From NCBI GenBank assembly GCA_034420475.1, contig DAOULH010000057.1, forward strand, positions 1 through 64,000: a stretch of DNA of 64,000 bases, written 5' to 3'. Made by a program: the position numbers and the translations under genes. Source of the stretch: Bin87 sp034420475 (GTDB lineage: Bacteria > Chloroflexota > Dehalococcoidia > Lucifugimonadales > UBA3495). The notes beneath the pieces were generated by a model. The model was not told the origin of the DNA, did no database searches, and saw only the letters and a program-made list of their open reading frames with translations. Of the stretch, positions 59,305 to 64,000 are shown piece by piece (the first letter of the stretch is position 1; the number at the start of each line of letters is the position of its first letter).

Positions 59305-59385
59305 TGATAGTTGCGCCTTGGAGAGAGGTGGCCTGCCGGCGTTCCCGCAGGAAGTGATTACCCTGGCAATGAGCCTTACCCCCGG

Positions 59386-59414
59386 TTGCCCAATCAGGCG
59401 ATGGCGCATATTAT
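59386..59414 (+). promoter_or_regulatory. Possible promoter of the dodecin gene
   Basis: TTGCCC (59386-59391) and TATTAT (59409-59414) are 17 bp apart, about 60 bp upstream of the dodecin ATG. On the other strand the same place reads TATAAT (59410-59415), so a promoter for the MetE-like gene may overlap it. Confidence 0.4.
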
Positions 59415-59476
59415 ACTTTGGCGCAGATGGTAAAGGCGCAAAAACAACGATACTCTCAAGCATAACGGAGTGAGAA

Positions 59477-59710
59477 ATGGCAGTTGGCAGCACTTACAAG
59501 GTAGTCGAGCTGGTGGGATCCTCCAGCGCAAACCTGCAAGAGGCCATTGACGGCGCGATTGCGCGGGCGGCCCAGACGATCCGCAACCTGGACTGGTTCG
59601 AGGTGCGGGAAATCCGCGGCACCATCGACGATGGCCGCGCCAATTGGTACCAGGTCAAGCTGGGCGTGGGGTTCCGCGTGGACGCCGGTGAAGACATCCG
59701 CGAGGACTAA
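59477..59710 (+). CDS. Dodecin (flavin-binding dodecameric protein)
   Basis: A 77-residue protein that forms hollow dodecamers storing flavin. The family pattern is clear: YKVVELVGSSSANLQEAI, then IARAAQTIRNLDWFEVREIR (with the flavin-stacking Trp in LDWFEV) and the C-terminal YQVKLGVGFRVD. Length is normal (65-80). Preceded by GGAG nine bases before the ATG. In a cell rich in flavin enzymes (several in this window) a flavin buffer makes sense. Confidence 0.93.
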   Translation: MAVGSTYKVVELVGSSSANLQEAIDGAIARAAQTIRNLDWFEVREIRGTIDDGRANWYQVKLGVGFRVDAGEDIRED

Positions 59711-59739
59711 ACCCGCCGCGTTCCCCCTTTGTGGATCTA

Positions 59740-59763
59740 GCGCCCGCCGCCGGTGGTGGGCGC
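59740..59763 (+). terminator. Terminator-like hairpin after dodecin
   Basis: GCGCCCGCC (59740-59748) can pair with GGTGGGCGC (59755-59763) through nine pairs including one G-U, with a 6-nt loop. It lies 30 bases after the dodecin stop. No U tract follows, so its strength is uncertain. Confidence 0.4.
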
Positions 59764-59847
59764 GATCTCTGCATGGCAATACGGACTAACTGAACCCGCC
59801 GCGTCCCGCCGGCAGTTGATGAACGAGGTCTCTACGGTTATCTGCCC

Positions 59848-61830
59848 ATGCTTTACGCGTCCGACATCAGCAAAGCCTATTCCGAGCGGACTCTGTTCCA
59901 CGGGCTGAACCTTTCCATGGCGGCCGGCGACCGCATTGCGCTGATCGGCGCCAACGGTTCCGGCAAGACGACGCTGCTGGATATCCTGGCCGGCGACACC
60001 CTGCCGGATTCGGGTTCGGTTTCCGGGCGCCGCAGCACCACGGTGGGATACCTCAAACAGGAACCGGGCTCATTCGCGGGCCGGTCGCTGCTGGAAGAGG
60101 TGCTGGCCGCCGATGCCGAAGTGGTCGCGCTGACGGACCAGATTGCAGACACGCGGGATGCCCTGTCGCTGGCCGCCGACCCGGCGAAGCAGCAGGAGTT
60201 GATGAACCGGCTATCGCAACTGGACGGGGAACTGGAAGCCGCCGGCGGCGCCGACCGCGACCACGAGGCCAAGGCGATCCTGTCGGGCCTGGGGTTCAAG
60301 GAAAAAGACTTCTCTCGCGCCATGCGGGAGTTCAGCGGAGGCTGGATCATGCGGGCCGAGCTGGCTCGCCTGCTGTTCCGAAACCCGGACGTCCTCCTGC
60401 TGGACGAGCCCACGAACCATCTGGACCTCGAGGCCAACCTGTGGTTCGAGAAATACCTGTCGTCGTTTCCCGGCGGAGTGGTTATAACGTCCCACGACCG
60501 CGCTTTCCTGAACCAGGTTGCCACCCGCATACTCGCCATCGAGCCGGGAGAGGTGGTGCATCATCACGGCAACTACGATGATTACCTGGTTGCCCGGGAA
60601 CGCGCCTTGGAAGTCAAGCAGGCCGCCGCCGCCCGCCAGGAACGCGAGATCCAGCGGCAAATGCGCTTCGTCGAACGGTTCCGGTACAAGGCAACCAAGG
60701 CGCGGCAGGTGCAGAGCCGCTTGAAGCAACTGGAAAAGATAGAGATCATCGAACTGCCCCGGGCGACTCGCAAGGTCAACTACTCCTTCCCGGAACCTCC
60801 GCGCAGCGGTTCCGACATCATCCGGCTGGACGGCGTGGGCAAAGCCTACGGCGACAACGTGGTGTATCGTGGCTTGAACCTGACCCTGGAACGGGGCGAC
60901 CGCGTCGCATTGGTCGGCCCGAACGGAGCCGGCAAGTCGACGCTGCTGAAAATCCTCGCCGGCGTGCTGCCCATCGATCATGGAGAGCGCCGGCTCGGCC
61001 ACAACGTGATCACCGCTTACTACGCCCAGCACGTCCTGGATTTGCTCCACGCCGACAATAACGCCCTCGAAGAATTGCAGGAGGTCGCGCCGTCCGAATC
61101 GGAGCAGAGCCTGCGCACCGTCCTGGGCGGCTTCCTGTTCAGCGGAGACGACATCCTCAAACCGATCTCCGTGCTGTCCGGCGGTGAAAAGGCTCGGGTG
61201 GCGCTGGCCAAATTGCTGCTGCAACCCAGCAACTTTCTGCTGATGGACGAGCCGACCAACCACCTGGACATCACTTCCCGCGAGATCCTGGCCGACGCCC
61301 TCGGCGACTACCGCGGCTCCATCTGCCTGGTCACCCACGACCGCACCCTGATCCGCCAGGTGGCCAACAAGATCATCGAGATAGATGGCGGTTTGCCTCG
61401 GGTGTATCCCGGCGACTACAACGGCTATCTGTACCGCAAGCAGCAGGAAGCGGAGGCGAAACCCGTCACCATAGCCCCGGAGCGCGAGGTCCAAACCCCG
61501 TTGGAAAATGGTTCCGTCCGACGACGCTCGCGGCGCCCTCTGACCGCCAGGGAAGAAGAGGAGCGGGCTCTGAGCCGGCGGGCGCGGCAACTTGCCACGC
61601 GCATCGACGAGATCGGCGCGGCCATCACCGAGCGCGAAGCCGTCACGTCGGAGCTGGAAGCCATGTTCGCCAACCCCGAGCAATTCGAGGATCGGACCCA
61701 GTTGGAGGACACGGGCCAGCGGTATCGCATCCTCAAGGAAGAAGAACAATCGCTGTGGGACGAGTGGGAGCGGCTGTCGCTGGAAGCCGAGGACGTGGAC
61801 CGCACCTTGGTTGCCCTCAAAGCCGGCTGA
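59848..61830 (+). CDS. ABC-F family ATPase (Uup/EttA-like translation factor)
   Basis: A 660-residue protein with two ABC ATPase domains and no membrane segments. Domain 1: Walker A IGANGSGKTTLLD near residue 34, signature FSGGWIMRAELA, Walker B LLLDEPTNHLD. Domain 2: GPNGAGKSTLLK near residue 362, LSGGEKARVALAK, LLMDEPTNHLD. The interdomain linker (about residues 245-310) is a charged helix, and the C-terminal 90 residues form a predicted coiled coil, as in Uup and YdiF. ABC-F proteins act on ribosomes, either regulating or rescuing translation. The start ATG lacks a strong ribosome site. Antibiotic resistance function cannot be inferred. Confidence 0.92.
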   Translation: MLYASDISKAYSERTLFHGLNLSMAAGDRIALIGANGSGKTTLLDILAGDTLPDSGSVSGRRSTTVGYLKQEPGSFAGRSLLEEVLAADAEVVALTDQIADTRDALSLAADPAKQQELMNRLSQLDGELEAAGGADRDHEAKAILSGLGFKEKDFSRAMREFSGGWIMRAELARLLFRNPDVLLLDEPTNHLDLEANLWFEKYLSSFPGGVVITSHDRAFLNQVATRILAIEPGEVVHHHGNYDDYLVARERALEVKQAAAARQEREIQRQMRFVERFRYKATKARQVQSRLKQLEKIEIIELPRATRKVNYSFPEPPRSGSDIIRLDGVGKAYGDNVVYRGLNLTLERGDRVALVGPNGAGKSTLLKILAGVLPIDHGERRLGHNVITAYYAQHVLDLLHADNNALEELQEVAPSESEQSLRTVLGGFLFSGDDILKPISVLSGGEKARVALAKLLLQPSNFLLMDEPTNHLDITSREILADALGDYRGSICLVTHDRTLIRQVANKIIEIDGGLPRVYPGDYNGYLYRKQQEAEAKPVTIAPEREVQTPLENGSVRRRSRRPLTAREEEERALSRRARQLATRIDEIGAAITEREAVTSELEAMFANPEQFEDRTQLEDTGQRYRILKEEEQSLWDEWERLSLEAEDVDRTLVALKAG

Positions 61831-61848
61831 CCGGACGGCAGCAGGTAG

Positions 61849-61887
61849 GAACGACGTGACCCTCTCCCCTGCTGGAGAGGGTCGTTC
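61849..61887. terminator. Bidirectional terminator-like hairpin between convergent genes
   Basis: ACCCTCTCC/GGAGAGGGT (9 bp, loop CCTGCT) is extended by GAACG/CGTTC with a 5-nt bulge on one side. It lies between the ABC-F gene (+) and the VWA gene (-), where a shared terminator is expected. Confidence 0.55.
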
Positions 61888-61913
61888 CGTTGCTGCGGCT
61901 GTCGTCACGGCGG

Positions 61914-63575
61914 TCAGCGGTTGTGGGCGTTGGCCTCCAGTCGGGCTGCCTGAGCCGCCAGGCTGGCGAAATCGACCACGGCGGCGGACTCCGGAAGGAG
62001 TTGCTGAACCCGGCGGGCCTGGTCGGCCACGGCCTGGAGACTGCCCTCACGAGCCCAGTAGCTGCCGCGCAGGACCTCGGCGAACTCGGCCACGACCGCC
62101 GACAGCTGGAACGTCGAAGCAGCCTCTTCAAAGGCGGTGTCCAGATCGCCGCGCTGGAACTCCCGGTTGATTTCGACCACCTCGTTCAGTCCGACGTCCT
62201 CGTAGCGCATATAGACCGTCCCCAGAGCGCCCTCTGCGCCTTCGCGGAGCTTGAGCTCATAGAGCGCGGTCACGCTGTGTCCAGCGCCGATTTCGCCGGC
62301 GTCCACCGCATCGTTGCGGAAGTCATCATCGGCCACGTCGCGGTTTTCATAGCCCAGGAGCCGGTAGCGGCTGACGGTTTCGGGGTTGAATTCGACCTGC
62401 ACCTTGGCGTCCCTCGCGATGACCTGGAGGGTGCCGGTGAGGTCGTCGACAAATATGCGCTGGGCTTCCGAGAGGGTGTCCACATAGTAGTAGGCGCCAT
62501 CCCCGTCATTGGCCAGCTGCTCCATCAGGATGTCGTTGTAGTTGCCCATGCCGAAACCCACGGTGGTGAGGGTGACGCCCAGGTCCACGTACTCCTGGAC
62601 CTGGCGGAGTATGGAGTCGGGGCCGGTGTTGCCGACGTTGCCGACGCCGTCGGAGAGGACCATGACCCGGGTGATGCGGTTGGGTTCGACCTCATCGACG
62701 GCCAGCTTGTAGGCGACTTTCAGGCCGTCCTCAACGTAAGTGGAGCCGCCGGGCTGAAGAGAGTCGATGGCCTTCAGGATCTTGCCCCGTTCCCGGGCCT
62801 CGGTGGCTTCGAGCAGGACGGAGCCCCGGTCGCCGTAGACCACGATGGCGACTTTATCGTTGGAGCCAAGCTCGTCCACCAGCAACCGTAGGGATTGCTG
62901 CACCAGGCCCAGCCGGTCCTCGCGGGCCATGGAGCCGGAAACGTCGATGGTAAATACCAGCGTGGCGTCCTGACGCTGCTCCTCGGTGAGCGCTTTCCCC
63001 TGCAAGCCCACGCGCACCAGCCAATGATTGCTGTTGCCGAAGGGCGACGGAGAGCCGTCGACGTGGATGGCAAAGGCGCCATCGGTGGGAGCCGCATAGC
63101 CCTGATCGAAGTAGTTGACGAACTCCTCCACCCGTATCGCGTTCTGGTCGGGCAGGAAACCATCGTCGAGGAACTTGCGCGCGATGGTGTAGGACGCGGT
63201 ATCCACGTCGATGGCAAAGGTGGAGAGCCGGTCGTCCTCCGTGTCAATGAACGGGTTGACGCCGTAGTGCTGGAAGAAGGTCAGGTCGTAAGCGGCGTCG
63301 TTGACGGTGGCGGAACCGCCGATGTTGTTGAAGCCCTCGGGCCGAGCCGGCTCTGAGGCCGCCATGACGGGCTGCTGTTGTGTGGGGGGAGCGCTGGCGG
63401 GGACGGATGTAGGGGCAGCCGCCGCAGCAGCAGGGGCGGACGTGTCAGCAGGGGGAGGAGCCGCGGGTGCGGCCGCCGGCGCGGCGTACTCCTCGGCGGA
63501 GCCGCCGCAGGCCATTACCGCCAACAGCAGGACTATTGCCAGGGGGAGGATTGCTTTCGCCAGGATTGCCCTCAT
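61914..63575 (-). CDS. VWA-domain lipoprotein (YfbK-like)
   Basis: A 553-residue lipoprotein: signal MRAILAKAILPLAIVLLLA with lipobox VMAC (Cys near residue 23), then an Ala/Pro-rich spacer of about 60 residues. It continues with the von Willebrand N-terminal YfbK region (FSTFAIDVDTASY-like: LSTFAIDVDTASYTIARKFL), a VWA domain with MIDAS residues in DVSGSMAREDR near residue 215, and the C-terminal DUF3520 region. It likely binds proteins outside the membrane through a metal. Start: ATG 63575 has AAAGGAGA; an in-frame ATG at 63608 also has AAGGAGG, giving 11 more residues. Confidence 0.9.
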   Translation of the reverse strand: MRAILAKAILPLAIVLLLAVMACGGSAEEYAAPAAAPAAPPPADTSAPAAAAAAPTSVPASAPPTQQQPVMAASEPARPEGFNNIGGSATVNDAAYDLTFFQHYGVNPFIDTEDDRLSTFAIDVDTASYTIARKFLDDGFLPDQNAIRVEEFVNYFDQGYAAPTDGAFAIHVDGSPSPFGNSNHWLVRVGLQGKALTEEQRQDATLVFTIDVSGSMAREDRLGLVQQSLRLLVDELGSNDKVAIVVYGDRGSVLLEATEARERGKILKAIDSLQPGGSTYVEDGLKVAYKLAVDEVEPNRITRVMVLSDGVGNVGNTGPDSILRQVQEYVDLGVTLTTVGFGMGNYNDILMEQLANDGDGAYYYVDTLSEAQRIFVDDLTGTLQVIARDAKVQVEFNPETVSRYRLLGYENRDVADDDFRNDAVDAGEIGAGHSVTALYELKLREGAEGALGTVYMRYEDVGLNEVVEINREFQRGDLDTAFEEAASTFQLSAVVAEFAEVLRGSYWAREGSLQAVADQARRVQQLLPESAAVVDFASLAAQAARLEANAHNR

Positions 63576-63723
63576 CTCGTTGTCTCCTTTGATTTGCGTC
63601 GGGTTCATCTCATCGCCTCCTTGAATTTGGGTGTGGCGATGTCAAGGTTAGGTGTCCACCGGCTGTACACTGAACGACAGATGTGTAACACTCGGCCCGT
63701 TTTGTGCGACAGGATTGTATCTT

Positions 63724-64000
63724 TTGCCCGATTTCGGCGAACTTCTCACTTCCCACATCGACCGTTCGGGGTTCAGCGATTCCGACCTGGCCCGGCGTGT
63801 CGGGGTGAGCCGCGTGACCCTGATCCGCTGGAAGGAGGGCCTCACCGCGAGGCCGCGCTACCGCGAGGATGTCCTTCGCTGCGCTGAGCTGCTGAGGCTC
63901 ACGCCGGAGGAACGGGACGAGCTGTTGATCGCCGCGGATTTCGAGCCGGAAGCGCCGCCCCCGACGGCGCCCCTGTCGGTTGCAGCGGAACCGCCTGCCG
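63724..64000 (+). CDS. XRE-type HTH protein, N-terminal part (runs off the right edge)
   Basis: An open frame without stop continues to the end of the window (at least 92 residues). The N terminus LPDFGELLTSHIDRSGFSDS leads into a helix-turn-helix, DLARRVGVSRVTLIRWKEG, then RCAELLRLTPEERDELLIAA, as seen at the start of Chloroflexota proteins that join an XRE-type HTH to TPR, NACHT or WD40 regions. A Pro-rich linker begins near residue 78, so more domains probably follow outside. The start codon is TTG (63724) with AGGA nine bases upstream; TTG 63715 is an alternative. It is divergent from the VWA gene. Confidence 0.75.
   Translation, partial: MPDFGELLTSHIDRSGFSDSDLARRVGVSRVTLIRWKEGLTARPRYREDVLRCAELLRLTPEERDELLIAADFEPEAPPPTAPLSVAAEPPA

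Overview
The window is high-GC bacterial chromosome. The gene content points to Chloroflexota, most likely Dehalococcoidia / SAR202-like. The reasons are a 23S rRNA gene with its own promoter and no 16S gene beside it, an accessory metabolism built on MmgE/PrpD, NIPSNAP, LLM-type flavin/F420 oxidoreductases, SMP-30 and DAO-type oxidases, split glycine decarboxylase genes, corrinoid salvage genes, and dispersed palindromic MITE-like repeats. Only the 5' part of the 23S is present and no marker protein was aligned, so the class assignment is an inference.

Layout. Bases 1-591 are the 5' end of a 23S rRNA gene on the minus strand, with a consensus-like promoter at 748-776. From 0.8 to 10.3 kb come a crotonase-family enzyme, a MOSC protein, an ammonium transporter, two small membrane proteins, MmgE/PrpD, NIPSNAP, an LLM oxidoreductase, an NTF2-like protein, a ferritin-VIT1 fusion transporter, and a DUF5678-like/retropepsin pair. 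From 29.3 down to 10.3 kb every gene is on the minus strand. This run contains a beta-propeller lipoprotein, an LprG-like lipoprotein and a 14-TM MFS transporter (a mycobacterial LprG-P55-like module); a PhnD-like protein; two tandem HEPN/PaREP1-like proteins; a set of catabolic oxidoreductases; dnaJ-prmA; an atypical kinase with a PP2C phosphatase; and an inositol-phospholipid cluster (inositol-1-phosphate synthase, PimA-like glycosyltransferase, CDP-alcohol phosphotransferase).

From 29.5 to 32.6 kb lies a cobalamin operon (cobQ, cobU, pduX-like). A convergent PIN gene, two tandem OGG1-type glycosylases, a DnaQ-DinG helicase and a PHP phosphoesterase follow. Next are a beta-hydroxyacid dehydrogenase, gcvPB and gcvPA separated by a four-TM protein, a broken ORF beside an m4C-type DNA methyltransferase, a DAO-type oxidase with a PPOX protein, an MFS transporter, a MITE, a second methyltransferase and a solitary dnaA (50.3-51.7 kb). 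The right end carries two NHL propellers, a copper amine oxidase, a Tat-exported sulfite-oxidase-like enzyme, an amidohydrolase, a MetE-like protein, dodecin, an ABC-F ATPase, a VWA lipoprotein and the start of an XRE-type regulator.

Mobile DNA is limited to non-coding elements. One family of 137-139 bp MITE-like palindromes occurs three times (15.1, 38.6 and 53.8 kb); two copies are flanked by 9-bp direct repeats. A second element at 48.3 kb has its own terminal inverted repeats, and a fragment of its inner hairpin recurs at 21.0 kb. I saw no CRISPR array, tRNA, prophage or transposase gene.

The most interesting inference is that this organism may have a cell-envelope lipid system resembling that of mycobacteria: phosphatidylinositol synthesis and mannosylation genes plus an LprG/P55-like lipid-export operon about 11 kb away.
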